Below are positions 1 through 9,651 of a stretch of DNA of 64,000 nt, piece by piece. The first letter of the stretch is position 1. Each line of letters starts with the position of its first letter. The stretch comes from Pseudomonas sp. SCB32 (GTDB taxonomy: Bacteria > Pseudomonadota > Gammaproteobacteria > Pseudomonadales > Pseudomonadaceae). The position numbers and the translations under genes were made by a program. Location of the stretch: the NCBI RefSeq assembly GCF_009189165.1, contig NZ_CP045118.1, positions 4,340,001 to 4,404,000 on the forward strand. Reading direction: 5' to 3'. Under the pieces are notes generated by a model. That model was not told where the DNA came from. It saw nothing but the letters and a program-made list of their open reading frames with translations, and did no database searches.

Positions 1-337
1 GCGGATAGAGGATGGCCGGACGCAGGTTGCCGAACAGGCCCAGCTGCGAGCGGAGCTTCAGCAGGCCGCGCTCCGGACGGATGTCACGCTCGATCTTGTC
101 CCACTTCGGGCCACCCACGGCGCCCAGCAGGATGGCGTCGGAGTTGCGCGCGCGCTCCAGGGTCTCGTCGGCCAGCGGTACGCCGTACTTGTCGATGGCG
201 GCGCCACCCAGATCGTCCTGGGTCAGCTCGAAGCCCAGCTGGAACTTGTCGCTGGCCAGCTCCAGGACCTTGATCGCTTCGGCCATGATCTCCGGGCCGA
301 TACCGTCGCCGGGAAGAACCAGAATCTGTTTGCTCAT
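1..337 (-). CDS. leuB: 3-isopropylmalate dehydrogenase, N-terminal part
   Basis: Only the first 112 codons are in the window; the gene runs off the left edge. LeuB oxidises and decarboxylates 3-isopropylmalate to 2-oxoisocaproate in leucine biosynthesis, using NAD+ in the cytoplasm. The N-terminus [17 protein letters not shown] carries the GDGIGPE nucleotide-site signature of isocitrate/isopropylmalate dehydrogenases, followed by AVGGPKWD. It lies downstream of leuC, leuD and a methyltransferase gene on the same strand, the usual Pseudomonas leu order, with 71 bp separating it from the methyltransferase gene. The ATG at 337 gives the family N-terminus. Identification is certain; the C-terminus cannot be judged. 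Confidence 0.96.
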   Translation of the reverse strand, partial: MSKQILVLPGDGIGPEIMAEAIKVLELASDKFQLGFELTQDDLGGAAIDKYGVPLADETLERARNSDAILLGAVGGPKWDKIERDIRPERGLLKLRSQLGLFGNLRPAILYP

Positions 338-365
338 CGTTTATATCCTTTGGCAAATAACGTAT

Positions 366-395
366 CGCCCCGGATGGTTCGTTCCACCCGGGGCG
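366..395 (-). terminator. Inverted repeat between methyltransferase gene and leuB
   Basis: Positions 366-377 and 384-395 form a 12-bp stem with one G-T wobble and a 6-nt loop. On the minus strand it follows the methyltransferase stop and precedes leuB by about 28 nt. The following sequence is only mildly T-rich, so it may attenuate or process the leu transcript and not end it completely. Function is inferred. Confidence 0.45.
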
Positions 396-408
396 CTCAA
401 GAAAGTGT

Positions 409-1173
409 TCAGCGCTCCGCCCAGAGCATCAGCACGTCAGTGCTGAAGGAGCCCTCGGCGTCGATCTCGAAGTATTCGCGCACCTCGTCACCCACCGAAA
501 GCTGCAGGGCGCGAATGGCCTGGCGCATCACCTCGGGCGTACGCATGCGCTCGACCCAGGAGGTGAACTCCAGGCGCAGACGCTGGCGCTTGGCGGCGGT
601 GACCGCAAGCCCCGCCTCACCGAGCAGGCGCGCCCACTCGGACGGCGAATAATCGCGCACGTGACTGGTGTCGCGCAGCACTTCCACCGCTTGCAGGTGG
701 GTATCGAGCAGCGGCAGGCCGGGCGCCGCCACGTCGATGAAACAGGCCACGCCGCGCGGCTTCAGCACCCGGCGCACTTCACGCAGGGCCTGGCCGACGT
801 CGCGCCAGTGATGCGCGGAGTAACGACTGAAGGCGAAGTCGAACTCGCCGTCCTCGAACGGCAGCTGCTCGGCAGCGCCACAACGGGTGGAGATGTTGCC
901 CAGACCACGCTCGATGGCGGCCGAGGCCACCACGTCGAGCATCTGCTGGGACAGGTCGTAGGCCACCACCTCACCGGCCAGCGGCGCGACGTTGAAGCTC
1001 ACGTGCCCTGCCCCGCACCCCAGGTCCAGCACACGGGCACCGGTAGTCGCCGACAGTCGCTCACACAGCTGGGCGAATTCCTCGCCCTGGGCGTGCACGG
1101 TACTGGTCAGGTAAGCGTTGGCCTGTGCGCCGAACTGGCGCTGGACCACGTGCTCGTGGCGACTCTCGGTCAT
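409..1173 (-). CDS. SAM-dependent class I methyltransferase
   Basis: A 254-residue cytoplasmic protein with a Methyltransf_11/UbiE-type fold. Motif I VLDLGCGAGHVSF lies near residues 50-60, an acidic motif II VVAYDLSQQML follows, and the post-I motif FDFAFSRYSAHHW resembles UbiE-like enzymes. The substrate is unknown. The ATG at 1173 was chosen because it gives the compact family N-terminus MTESRHEHVVQRQFG; a longer in-frame reading would run into leuD. It sits between leuD (32 bp upstream) and leuB (71 bp downstream), so it is probably co-transcribed with leucine genes, as its apparent orthologue is in P. aeruginosa. No role in leucine synthesis is established. Confidence 0.88.
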   Translation of the reverse strand: MTESRHEHVVQRQFGAQANAYLTSTVHAQGEEFAQLCERLSATTGARVLDLGCGAGHVSFNVAPLAGEVVAYDLSQQMLDVVASAAIERGLGNISTRCGAAEQLPFEDGEFDFAFSRYSAHHWRDVGQALREVRRVLKPRGVACFIDVAAPGLPLLDTHLQAVEVLRDTSHVRDYSPSEWARLLGEAGLAVTAAKRQRLRLEFTSWVERMRTPEVMRQAIRALQLSVGDEVREYFEIDAEGSFSTDVLMLWAER

Positions 1174-1205
1174 GCTGCTCTCCTTACAGAGTGATGCGAC
1201 GCCGG

Positions 1206-1850
1206 TCAGGCGTCGCGGAACAACCAGGGCTGGCTCTTCTTGTAGCCGGTTTCGAAACTGCGGATGGCGTCGGCGTCCTGCAGGGTCAGGCCGATGTCGT
1301 CCAGGCCGTTGAGCAGGCAGTGCTTGCGGAACGCGTCCACTTCGAAGCTGTACTGCTTGCCGTCCGGACGGGTCACGGTCTGCGCGGCGAGGTCGACGGT
1401 CAGTTGGTAACCCTCGGTGGCTTCGCACTGGGCGAACAGCTCGTCCACTTCTTCATCCTTCAGAATGATCGGCAGCAGGCCGTTCTTGAAGCTGTTGTTG
1501 AAGAAGATGTCGGCGAAGCTCGGCGCGATCACGGTGCGGAAGCCGTACTCGTCCAGCGCCCACGGCGCGTGCTCGCGGGAGGAGCCGCAACCGAAGTTCT
1601 CACGGGCCAGCAACACGCTGGCACCCTGGAAGCGCGGGAAGTTGAGGACGAAGTCCTTGTTCACCGGACGCTTGGAGTTGTCCTGGTTCGGCTGGCCCAC
1701 GTCGAGGTAGCGCCACTCGTCGAACAGATTCGGGCCGAAGCCGGTGCGCTTGATCGACTTGAGGAATTGCTTGGGGATGATCTGGTCGGTGTCGACGTTG
1801 GCGCGGTCGAGCGGCGCAACGAGACCGGTGTGCTGGGTAAAGGCTTTCAT
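1206..1850 (-). CDS. leuD: 3-isopropylmalate dehydratase small subunit
   Basis: LeuD is the small (swivel) subunit of isopropylmalate isomerase, which converts 2- to 3-isopropylmalate with LeuC. The 214-residue length is standard. It shows the family start [22 protein letters not shown] and the substrate-loop region [15 protein letters not shown]. It begins 11 bp after the leuC stop, so the two subunits are almost certainly made from one transcript. Nothing is unusual about it. Confidence 0.97.
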   Translation of the reverse strand: MKAFTQHTGLVAPLDRANVDTDQIIPKQFLKSIKRTGFGPNLFDEWRYLDVGQPNQDNSKRPVNKDFVLNFPRFQGASVLLARENFGCGSSREHAPWALDEYGFRTVIAPSFADIFFNNSFKNGLLPIILKDEEVDELFAQCEATEGYQLTVDLAAQTVTRPDGKQYSFEVDAFRKHCLLNGLDDIGLTLQDADAIRSFETGYKKSQPWLFRDA

Positions 1851-1861
1851 GTTCGGTCTCC

Positions 1862-3289
1862 TCAGGCCTGCATCAATTCACGTACGTCGATGAAACGACC
1901 GGTCACCGCGGCTGCGGCGGCCATTGCCGGGCTCACCAGGTGGGTACGACCACCGGCGCCCTGGCGGCCTTCGAAGTTGCGGTTGGAAGTGGAAGCGCAA
2001 TGCTCGCCACTTTCCAGGCGGTCCGGGTTCATCGCCAGGCACATGGAGCAGCCCGGTTCACGCCACTCGAAGCCGGCTTCGATGAAGATCTTGTCCAGGC
2101 CTTCCTGTTCGGCCTGGGCTTTCACCAGACCAGAGCCCGGGACAACCAGCGCCTGCTTGACGGTGGTAGCGACCTTGCGGCCCTTGGCCACGGCAGCGGC
2201 GGCGCGCAGGTCTTCGATGCGCGAGTTGGTGCAGGAGCCGATGAACACGCGGTCCAGCTGGATATCGGTAATCGCCTGGTTGGCGCTCAGGCCCATGTAC
2301 TTGAGGGCGCGGACGATGGAGTCGCGCTTGACCGCATCGGCCTCGGCGGCCGGGTCCGGCACGTTCTGGTCGACGGCCAGGACCATCTCCGGGGAAGTCC
2401 CCCAGCTGACCTGCGGCTTGATGTCCTCGGCACGCAACTCGACGACGGTGTCGAAGTGCGCATCGGCGTCGGAAACCAGGTCGCTCCAGGCTTCCACGGC
2501 CTTGTCCCAGTCACCGCCTTGCGGCGAGAACGGACGGCCCTTCACGTATTCGACGGTCTTCTCGTCGCACGCCACCATGCCGACGCGGGCGCCCGCTTCG
2601 ATGGACATGTTACAGATGGTCATGCGGCCTTCCATGGACAGGTCGCGAATGGCGCTGCCGGCGAACTCCAGCGCGTGGCCGTTGCCACCTGCGGTGCCGA
2701 TCTTGCCGATCACGGCGAGGACGATGTCCTTGGCGGTCACGCCGAAGGCCAGCTTGCCTTCCACGCGAACCTGCATGTTCTTCATCTTCTTGGCGACCAG
2801 GCACTGCGTGGCGAGCACGTGCTCCACCTCAGAGGTGCCGATGCCGTGGGCCAGCGCGCCAAAGGCGCCGTGGGTCGAGGTGTGCGAGTCGCCGCAGACC
2901 ACGGTCATACCCGGCAGGGTGGCGCCCTGCTCCGGACCGACCACGTGGACGATGCCCTGGCGCACGTCGTTCATCTTGAATTCGAGGATGCCGAAGTCAT
3001 CGCAGTTCTCGTCCAGGGTCTGGACCTGGATGCGCGACACTTCGTCGGCGATGGCCGCAAGGCCGCCCTTGCGCTCGGCCTGGGTGGTCGGCACGTTGTG
3101 GTCCGGGGTCGCGATGTTCGCGTCGATGCGCCACGGCTTGCGGCCGGCCAGGCGCAGGCCCTCGAAGGCCTGCGGCGAGGTCACTTCGTGGAGGATGTGG
3201 CGGTCGATGTAGATGAGCGACGAACCATCGTCACGGCGCTTCACCTCGTGCATTTCCCAGAGTTTGTCGTAGAGCGTCTTGCCGGCCAT
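1862..3289 (-). CDS. leuC: 3-isopropylmalate dehydratase large subunit
   Basis: LeuC is the aconitase-family catalytic subunit of isopropylmalate isomerase and carries a [4Fe-4S] cluster. Its 475 residues match the family. Visible signatures include [13 protein letters not shown], the cluster-region IGSCTNSR and [13 protein letters not shown], which supply the three cluster cysteines. It is the first gene of the leuC-leuD-methyltransferase-leuB series and is divergent from a LysR gene across a 167-bp spacer, an arrangement that suggests LysR control. Confidence 0.97.
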   Translation of the reverse strand: MAGKTLYDKLWEMHEVKRRDDGSSLIYIDRHILHEVTSPQAFEGLRLAGRKPWRIDANIATPDHNVPTTQAERKGGLAAIADEVSRIQVQTLDENCDDFGILEFKMNDVRQGIVHVVGPEQGATLPGMTVVCGDSHTSTHGAFGALAHGIGTSEVEHVLATQCLVAKKMKNMQVRVEGKLAFGVTAKDIVLAVIGKIGTAGGNGHALEFAGSAIRDLSMEGRMTICNMSIEAGARVGMVACDEKTVEYVKGRPFSPQGGDWDKAVEAWSDLVSDADAHFDTVVELRAEDIKPQVSWGTSPEMVLAVDQNVPDPAAEADAVKRDSIVRALKYMGLSANQAITDIQLDRVFIGSCTNSRIEDLRAAAAVAKGRKVATTVKQALVVPGSGLVKAQAEQEGLDKIFIEAGFEWREPGCSMCLAMNPDRLESGEHCASTSNRNFEGRQGAGGRTHLVSPAMAAAAAVTGRFIDVRELMQA

Positions 3290-3456
3290 CAGAGAATCCT
3301 CATCAGCGTATTTCTATGCCCCTCGGGCTTGTGGGGATGATCCTATGGAAAGGCACCGAATAACTCAAATTCATATTTTTTATTCAAAGGATTCCCAGAA
3401 GGAATACGGGTACGTTATAAGAGTCGGGCGCCGTTTCCAGCCCCCAGGGAGTCGCC

Positions 3457-4350
3457 ATGGATCTGACCAGCCTCAACACCTTCCTCGCCATCGCCGAGTC
3501 CGGCAGCTTCTCCGAAGCCGGTGAGCGCCTGCACCTGACCCAGCCGGCGGTGAGCAAGCGCATTGCCGCCCTGGAAAGCCAGCTGGGCGTACGCCTGTTC
3601 GACCGCGTCGGCCGCGAGGTGACTCTGACCGAATCCGGCCGCGCCCTGTTGCCGCGCGCCTACCAGATCCTCAGCGTACTGGACGACACCCGCCGCGCCC
3701 TGACCAACCTCAATGGTGAGGTGAGCGGCCGGCTGGTCCTGGCCACCAGTCACCACATCGGCCTGCACCGTTTGCCGCCACTGTTGCGCGCCTTCACCAA
3801 GGCCCACCCGCAGGTGGCGCTGGACATCCAATTCTGCGACTCGGAAGTGGCCTACGAAGAGATCCTGCACGGCCGCGCCGAGCTGGCCGTGATCACCCTC
3901 GCCCCGGAAACCGCAGAACCCGTGCGCGCCGTGCCGGTGTGGGACGACCCGCTGGACTTCGTCGCCGCCCCCGAGCACCCGCTGTCAGTGCAAGGCCCGG
4001 TGTTCCTTGCCGACGTGGCGCGACACCCGGCGGTATTCCCCGGCGGCAACACCTTCACCCACCACATCGTGCGGCGCATGTTCGAGGCCGAGGGCCTGAC
4101 GCCGAACATCGGCATGAGCACCAACTATATGGAGACCATCAAGATGATGGTTTCCATCGGCCTGGCCTGGAGCGTGCTGCCACGCACCATGCTCGACGAC
4201 AGCGTCGTCCGCCTGCCGTTGCAGGACATCCAGCTCAGCCGCCAGCTGGGCTACATCCTGCATACCGAGCGCACGCTATCCAACGCCGCGCGCGCCTTCA
4301 TGCGCCTGCTCGACGCCCAGGCGGCCGGGCTTGCGCCTGTCGCGGCCTAA
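3457..4350 (+). CDS. LysR-family transcriptional regulator (next to leuC)
   Basis: A 297-residue LysR regulator. The N-terminal winged helix-turn-helix spans about residues 1-60 (MDLTSLNTFLAIAESGSF, then LTQPAVSKRIAALE), and a periplasmic-binding-like effector domain fills about 90-290. It is transcribed away from leuC, and in P. aeruginosa an equivalent LysR gene also faces leuC. Control of the leu genes is a reasonable inference, but the effector is not known. The CysB/CbbR-like body does not identify a ligand. An ATG preceded by GGAGTCGCC supports the start. Confidence 0.9.
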   Translation: MDLTSLNTFLAIAESGSFSEAGERLHLTQPAVSKRIAALESQLGVRLFDRVGREVTLTESGRALLPRAYQILSVLDDTRRALTNLNGEVSGRLVLATSHHIGLHRLPPLLRAFTKAHPQVALDIQFCDSEVAYEEILHGRAELAVITLAPETAEPVRAVPVWDDPLDFVAAPEHPLSVQGPVFLADVARHPAVFPGGNTFTHHIVRRMFEAEGLTPNIGMSTNYMETIKMMVSIGLAWSVLPRTMLDDSVVRLPLQDIQLSRQLGYILHTERTLSNAARAFMRLLDAQAAGLAPVAA

Positions 4351-4459
4351 CCTCTATTGTTCTGGCAGAACTAGAAGAACAAGGGGCCCGAATGCCCGTC
4401 CGCACGCCATTTCGCGACCGCCTTGTGCGTGGTCGCGGTTTCTTGCCGGGGAGCGCTGC

Positions 4460-7336
4460 ATGACCCGACAGTCTCCCTCGTCCCTGCCCGAATCCGAAGG
4501 CCAGGATCAGTTCGCCAAGGCCTTCCATACCGGCCCCGACGCCATGGTCATCACCGACCGGGAAAGCGGGCGCTTCCGCGAGATCAACGCCAGCTTCACC
4601 GAACGCTTCGGCTGGAGCCGCGACGAAGCCATCGGCCAGACTTCGCTGCAACTGGGCATCTGGCGCAACCTGGATGAGCGCCAGCGGATGCTCGACAGGA
4701 TCGATGCCGAGCAGCGCATCGACGGCTTCGAAGCCACCCTCCTCACCCGCTCCGGCGAACAACGCAGCGCCCGCGTCTACGGTTGCCAGATCGACCTGCA
4801 GGGCCAGACCTGCCTAGTCCTGACCATCCGTGACGTCACCCGCCTGCGCGCCCAGGAGCAGGCACTGCGCGACAGCCAGGAACGCCTCGACCTGGCGCTG
4901 GACTCCGCCCAACTGGGCATCTGGGACTGGGACATCTCCTCCGGGAGAATCTACGGTTCCACCCGCGCCGCCGTGCTCCACGAACTGCCGGCGCGGGACT
5001 TCCACGGCCCCTTCGGCGAGTTCTTCGCCTGCGTCGACGAAGCCGATCGCCGGCGCATGCGCCAGGCCTACGCGCGCCTGTCCAAGGGACCGGACAACGA
5101 TTACCAGTTCACCTACCGCGCACAGCTGCAATCTGGCGAGGTGCGCTATCTGGAGAGCCGAGCGCGGCTCTACCGGAACGGCGAAGGCAAGCCGCTGCGC
5201 ATGGCCGGCACCCTGCTCGACATCACCGAGCAGGTGGTACGTGAACGCAACCTGGAAGCCTCCGAGGAAAAGTTCGCCAGCCTGTTCCAGGGCAGCCCGG
5301 ACCCGATCTGCGTGACGCGGGTGCGCGACGGCGAGTTCATCGAGGTCAACCCGAGCTTCTGCAGCACCTTTGGCTGGCGAGCCGAGGAGATCATCGGCCA
5401 GTCGTCACACCAGATCGCCTTCTGGGCGGACAACCCACTGCGCGAGCGACTGTTCGAGCAACTGATGCGCGACCACTCGCTACAGAACACTGAGGTGCAA
5501 TTCCTCACCCGCGACGGTCACCCCATTACCTGCATGGTCGCCAGCCGGCTGATCTGGGTCGACCGCCAGCTGTGCATCCTCTCCACCTTCCGCGACGTCA
5601 CCCGGCGCCTGCAGGCTGAGGCGGAGCTCAAGGCCAGCCAGGAGAAGTTCTACAAGGCGTTCCACTCCAGCCCCGACGCCATCACCATCACCGAGCGCGA
5701 CAGCGGCCGCTACATCGAGGTCAACGAAGGCTTCCATCGCCTGACCGGGTATCGGCCGGAGGAAGTGATCGGCCAGACCGCGATGGGCATCAACATCTGG
5801 GCCAACCCTGACGAGCGCGAGAGCATGATTGCCGCGCTGCAGCGCGACGGCTTCGTACACCACCTGGAAATGCTCGGTCGCCACCGCGACGGCACGGTCA
5901 AGACGGTGGACGTCTCGGTGGAACAGATCGACCTGGGCGACACCGCCTGCCTGCTGCTGACCGCCCGCGACACCAGCGAGCTGCGCGAGGCAGAAGCGCG
6001 CATCCAGCACCTGGCCTACCACGACGCCCTGACCGACCTGCCCAACCGCGCGCTGCTGATGGATCGCCTCAAGCAGCAGATCGCCCTGCTGCAACGCCAC
6101 AACATGCGCGGCGCGCTGCTGTTCCTCGACCTGGACCACTTCAAGCACATCAATGACTCGCTGGGGCATTCGGTGGGCGACGCGATCCTGCAGATGGTCA
6201 CCGCACGCCTGGAGGCCAGCGTGCGCCAGGAAGACACGGTGGCACGACTGGGTGGCGACGAATTCGTGATCCTGCTGACCGGCATCGCCGGCAGCCGCCT
6301 GGAAACCGCGCGCCGGGTACGCCAGCTGGCCGAAAAGCTGCGCGACCTGCTGGCCGAGCCCATGCTGCTGGACGGCCACCGCCTGCAGATCACCCCGAGC
6401 ATCGGCATCGCCCTGATCCCCGACGACGGCGCAACGCCCGAGGACCTGCTCAAGCGCGCCGACATCGCCATGTACCGCGCCAAGGACGCGGGCCGTAATA
6501 CCGTGCAGCTGTTCCACGCCTCCATGCAGAAAGCCGCCAGCGAGCGCCTGCGCCTGGAGAGCGGCCTGCGCATGGCCATCGCCCGCCGCGAATTCAGCCT
6601 GCACTACCAGCCGCAGATCGACTGCCGCGGCGCACGTATCGTCGGCGCCGAAGCCTTGTTGCGCTGGGAACACCCAACGCAAGGACCGCAATCGCCGGCC
6701 AGCTTCATTCGCGTACTGGAAGACAGCGGGCTGATCGTCGAAGTGGGCCGCTGGGTCATCGAGGAAGCCTGCCGCACCTGTGCGCGCCTGCTCGCCGAAG
6801 GACGGATCGACACCGAGGACTTCTGCCTCAGCGTCAACATCAGCCCCCGGCAGTTCCGCCAGAACGATTTCGTCGAACGCGTCCTCGACAGCCTGCACAA
6901 GGCCAGGCTGCCCGCGCGCCTGCTGAAGCTGGAGATCACCGAAGGCATCGTGATCCAGCAGCTGGAGGACACCATCGCCCGGATGCAGCGCCTGCGTCAG
7001 GCCGGAGTGCGCTTCGCGATGGACGACTTCGGCACTGGCTACTCCTCGCTCACCTACCTCAAGCGCCTGCCGGTGGACAGCCTGAAGATCGACCAGAGCT
7101 TCGTGCGTGACGCGCCCAACGACAGCAACGACGCGGAAATCGTCCGCGCCATCATCGCCATGGGCCACAGCCTGGGCCTGGAGCTGATCGCCGAAGGCGT
7201 GGAGACCCCGGAGCAACTGGCCCTGCTGGAAGAACAGGGTTGTCACCTGTACCAGGGCTACCTGTTCAGCCGACCCGTGCCGCTGGAAGCCTTCATCGAC
7301 CTGCTGCCGCGCCGGGAACCGCAACAGACGCTATGA
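4460..7336 (+). CDS. Cytoplasmic PAS(x4)-GGDEF-EAL cyclic-di-GMP protein
   Basis: A 958-residue dual-domain c-di-GMP protein with no membrane segment. Four PAS domains occupy roughly residues 18-135, 145-265, 270-385 and 390-510; the first, third and fourth are similar (xKAFHxxPDAxxIT). The GGDEF domain has an intact RLGGDEF near residue 600, with an RxxD inhibitory site (RQED) five residues before it. The EAL domain has EALLRW near 730, DDFGTGYSS near 854, KIDQSF and EGVET, so both cyclase and phosphodiesterase activities look possible. The ATG at 4460 follows GGGGAGCGCTGC. A longer in-frame reading from 4331 would overlap the LysR gene and lacks family sequence. Its signal input is unknown. 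Confidence 0.93.
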   Translation: MTRQSPSSLPESEGQDQFAKAFHTGPDAMVITDRESGRFREINASFTERFGWSRDEAIGQTSLQLGIWRNLDERQRMLDRIDAEQRIDGFEATLLTRSGEQRSARVYGCQIDLQGQTCLVLTIRDVTRLRAQEQALRDSQERLDLALDSAQLGIWDWDISSGRIYGSTRAAVLHELPARDFHGPFGEFFACVDEADRRRMRQAYARLSKGPDNDYQFTYRAQLQSGEVRYLESRARLYRNGEGKPLRMAGTLLDITEQVVRERNLEASEEKFASLFQGSPDPICVTRVRDGEFIEVNPSFCSTFGWRAEEIIGQSSHQIAFWADNPLRERLFEQLMRDHSLQNTEVQFLTRDGHPITCMVASRLIWVDRQLCILSTFRDVTRRLQAEAELKASQEKFYKAFHSSPDAITITERDSGRYIEVNEGFHRLTGYRPEEVIGQTAMGINIWANPDERESMIAALQRDGFVHHLEMLGRHRDGTVKTVDVSVEQIDLGDTACLLLTARDTSELREAEARIQHLAYHDALTDLPNRALLMDRLKQQIALLQRHNMRGALLFLDLDHFKHINDSLGHSVGDAILQMVTARLEASVRQEDTVARLGGDEFVILLTGIAGSRLETARRVRQLAEKLRDLLAEPMLLDGHRLQITPSIGIALIPDDGATPEDLLKRADIAMYRAKDAGRNTVQLFHASMQKAASERLRLESGLRMAIARREFSLHYQPQIDCRGARIVGAEALLRWEHPTQGPQSPASFIRVLEDSGLIVEVGRWVIEEACRTCARLLAEGRIDTEDFCLSVNISPRQFRQNDFVERVLDSLHKARLPARLLKLEITEGIVIQQLEDTIARMQRLRQAGVRFAMDDFGTGYSSLTYLKRLPVDSLKIDQSFVRDAPNDSNDAEIVRAIIAMGHSLGLELIAEGVETPEQLALLEEQGCHLYQGYLFSRPVPLEAFIDLLPRREPQQTL

Positions 7337-7343
7337 GGCGCTC

Positions 7344-7365
7344 CGCCCGGTCAGCAGACCGGGCG
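7344..7365. terminator. Convergent hairpin at gene ends
   Basis: CGCCCGGTC and GACCGGGCG form a perfect 9-bp stem with a 4-nt loop between the GGDEF-EAL gene and the convergent XRE gene. The hairpin contains the stop codon of the XRE gene. No T-tract follows on either side, so the terminator role is uncertain. Confidence 0.4.
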
Positions 7366-7974
7366 CAACTCCGACATCACCACCATCACCTGCGCCTCGT
7401 CCGCCTCGCCGTCATTCAGGTAGAGGTGGCCGACGCTGCTGTCGAAGTAGGCCGTCTCGCGCGGGCCGATGCTCACCGACTCGCCCGTCTCGAACTGGAT
7501 GCGAACGCGCCCGGACACCACCAGGGCGAACTCCTGTCCGGGGTGGCGGACGAAATCGTCGAAATCCCCCACCTCGCGGGCAAAGATGCGCGCGTACAGC
7601 GGGGTCATGCTGCGCTGCGGGAAGTCGCCGGCGATCGGGTAGTACTCATAGCCCCCGGTATCGTAGCCGGCGGCTTCATCGACACGTGTCTTCACGAAGG
7701 TCTTCTGCCCGGCCTGGACGCCGACGAGCGGTAGCGGACGGAACAACTGGGCGATATCCACCTGCAGCGCGCGAGCCGCTGCGGCCAGCTTGTCATAGCT
7801 CACCGCGACCTGCGCCAGCTCCATCTTCGACAGCGTGGAAACGGCCACGCCAGAGAGGTCGGAGAGCTGTTTCAAGGTCAGTTTCTGCTGCTTGCGCACG
7901 GCCCGCAGGCGCGCGCCGACTTCGTTCCGATCCAGTTGCTGAGGCTTGGGCAGGGCTTGGACGGTTTCGCTCAT
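7351..7974 (-). CDS. XRE-cupin transcriptional regulator
   Basis: A 207-residue regulator. An N-terminal HTH_3 domain covers about residues 18-75 (LRAVRKQQKLTLKQLSDLSG, then VSTLSKME), and a C-terminal cupin lies at about 125-200 (HPGQEFALVVSGRVRIQFE). This PuuR/SutR-like architecture often senses small amines or amino acids. The ATG at 7974 gives MSETVQALPKPQ; an upstream start is possible but lacks family sequence. The gene is divergent from the oxidase-RidA-transporter genes, with a 110-bp spacer carrying an 18-bp palindrome, so it probably controls them. The ligand is unknown. Confidence 0.88.
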   Translation of the reverse strand: MSETVQALPKPQQLDRNEVGARLRAVRKQQKLTLKQLSDLSGVAVSTLSKMELAQVAVSYDKLAAAARALQVDIAQLFRPLPLVGVQAGQKTFVKTRVDEAAGYDTGGYEYYPIAGDFPQRSMTPLYARIFAREVGDFDDFVRHPGQEFALVVSGRVRIQFETGESVSIGPRETAYFDSSVGHLYLNDGEADEAQVMVVMSELRPVC

Positions 7975-8046
7975 GGGGCATCTCGAAAGTGGATGCGGAA
8001 AGTTTACCGGGCCTTGCCTTTGCCGCAAAAATTCTCATATCTTAGA

Positions 8047-8064
8047 TTTCTCACATAAGAGAAA
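8047..8064. promoter_or_regulatory. Palindromic operator candidate between XRE gene and oxidase
   Basis: TTTCTC-ACATAA-GAGAAA is a perfect 6-bp dyad, 20 bp before the oxidase GTG and 73 bp before the XRE start. A related AT-rich half-site precedes it. It is a likely site for the XRE-cupin protein, inferred from position and symmetry only. Confidence 0.5.
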
Positions 8065-8084
8065 ACCTGCAGAAGGTCCTTGCC

Positions 8085-9197
8085 GTGAATCCATTCGACA
8101 TCGTCATCATCGGCGCCGGCATCGCTGGCGCTTCCCTCGCCTACCGCTTGAGCGAGACCCACCGGGTACTGGTGCTGGAGCGCGAAGAGCAGCCCGGCTA
8201 CCACTCCACCGGACGCTCCGCCGCCATGTTCATGGAGGCCTACGGTACCCCGCAGATCCAGGCGCTCACCCGAGCCAGCCGGGCCTTCTACGAAAACCCA
8301 CCGACCGGTTTCAGCGAGCATCCGATCCTCACCCCGCGCGGCTGCCTGTACGTTGCCGGCCCGGAACACCTCGAACTGCTCAAGCAGGCCGAAGCCACGC
8401 CGGGCGTGCAGCGCATCAGCACCGAACAGGCGCTGGAATTCCTCCCCTACCTGCGCGCCGACGCCATCGCCGGTGCGTTGTACGAATCCGACGCCCGCGA
8501 CCTCGACGTCCACGCATTGCACCAGGGCTACCTGCGCGGCCTGCGCCAGCGCGGTGGCGAACTGCGCTGCAACCGCGAGCTGCTGTCGGCACGCCATGAA
8601 GGCGGCGTCTGGACCCTGCAACTGAGCGAGGGCGATAGCGTGCAGGCCCGGCAACTGGTGAACGCCGCCGGCGCCTGGGCTGATCACGTGGCCGAGCGCT
8701 GCGGCATCCGCCCGGTTGGCCTGCAGCCCTGCCGCCGCACCGCCTTCACCTTTGCCGTTCCCGAGGGCGTAGACATCAGCCACTGGCCGACGGTGATCGG
8801 CATCGACGAAAGCTTCTACTTCAAGCCCGACGCCGGCCAACTGCTCGGCTCGCCTGCCAACGCCGACCCGGTGCAGGCGCAGGACGTTCAACCCGAGGAG
8901 CTGGACATCGCCCTGGGCGTGTACCACATCGAAGAGCACACCACCCTGTCGATCCGCCGACCGAACCACAGCTGGGCTGGCCTGCGCTCCTTCGTTGCCG
9001 ACGGTGACCTGGTGATCGGCCAGGACGAGGAGAATCCCGCGTTCTTCTGGCTCGCCGCCCAGGGCGGCTACGGCATCCAGTCGGCCGACGGCGTATCGCG
9101 CCTGGCCCAGTCGCTGTTGCTCGACCAGCCACTTCCCGAATCCCTGCGCCAGGAAGGCGTGGATCCCCTGCGCCTGAGCCCGGCGCGCTTGCGTTGA
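8085..9197 (+). CDS. FAD-dependent amino-acid oxidase/dehydrogenase (DAO family)
   Basis: A 370-residue DAO-fold flavoprotein. The N-terminal Rossmann motif IIGAGIAGASLAYRLSE binds FAD, followed by EREEQPGYHSTGRSAA and, in the C-terminal part, WAGLRSFVADG and AAQGGYGIQ, typical of the glycine oxidase/DadA group. These enzymes oxidise amino acids or amines to imines. The GTG start at 8085 has an AGAAGG ribosome site seven bases upstream. It is followed by a RidA gene (20 bp gap) and a YkvI-type transporter gene, so it probably handles an imported D-amino acid or N-alkyl amino acid whose imine RidA hydrolyses. The exact substrate cannot be read. Confidence 0.88.
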   Translation: MNPFDIVIIGAGIAGASLAYRLSETHRVLVLEREEQPGYHSTGRSAAMFMEAYGTPQIQALTRASRAFYENPPTGFSEHPILTPRGCLYVAGPEHLELLKQAEATPGVQRISTEQALEFLPYLRADAIAGALYESDARDLDVHALHQGYLRGLRQRGGELRCNRELLSARHEGGVWTLQLSEGDSVQARQLVNAAGAWADHVAERCGIRPVGLQPCRRTAFTFAVPEGVDISHWPTVIGIDESFYFKPDAGQLLGSPANADPVQAQDVQPEELDIALGVYHIEEHTTLSIRRPNHSWAGLRSFVADGDLVIGQDEENPAFFWLAAQGGYGIQSADGVSRLAQSLLLDQPLPESLRQEGVDPLRLSPARLR

Positions 9198-9217
9198 GTC
9201 CTACTGGAGGCAATCCC

Positions 9218-9592
9218 ATGAGCGATATCCAGCGTTACCCCAGCCCCCTGCCCTTTCCCTTCTCCCGCGCGGTCAAGGCCGGCGGCTTCCTGTTCCTGTC
9301 CGGACAGATCCCGATGACCGCTGACGGCCAGGTGGTGAAAGGCGACATCCAGACCCAGGCCGAATCAGTGATGACCCGCATCGCCGAAAGCCTGGAAGCC
9401 TGCGGCGCGAACTTCTCCCAGGTGGTGAAGGCCACCGTCTGGCTGTCGGACATGGCGCACTTCGCCGGTTTCAACGAGGTGTACAAGCGCTACTTCGACC
9501 AAGGCCTGCCGGTGCGCTCGTGCGTGGCCTCGGCCCTGGCGCTGGGCGTGGACGTCGAAGTGGAAATCCAGGCCTTCGTCGGCGAAGCGTGA
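9218..9592 (+). CDS. RidA-family enamine/imine deaminase
   Basis: A 124-residue protein of the YjgF/YER057c/UK114 family, which hydrolyses reactive enamines and imines. Family features are GGFLFLSGQIP, the central VVKATVWLSDM, and the active-site RSCVASALALGVDVEVE with the conserved arginine. The ATG at 9218 follows TGGAGG. Tight linkage to the upstream flavin oxidase suggests a dedicated role on its imine products; it may belong to a RidA subgroup distinct from the housekeeping copy. Confidence 0.93.
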   Translation: MSDIQRYPSPLPFPFSRAVKAGGFLFLSGQIPMTADGQVVKGDIQTQAESVMTRIAESLEACGANFSQVVKATVWLSDMAHFAGFNEVYKRYFDQGLPVRSCVASALALGVDVEVEIQAFVGEA

Positions 9593-9651
9593 TCCATCCT
9601 CCGGCCTCGCCACAGCGAGGCCACTCCAATAACAACAATAGGGTTCAGATC

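Noticed and set aside
1125..3340. Long open frames antisense to leuC and leuD
   Set aside because: Both are low-complexity shadows of leuC/leuD.
3290..3456. Leucine leader peptide or attenuator before leuC
   Set aside because: No short frame with a run of leucine codons is visible.
4331..4459. N-terminal extension of the GGDEF-EAL protein
   Set aside because: It overlaps the LysR gene and has no PAS-like or membrane sequence; the ATG at 4460 has a good ribosome site.
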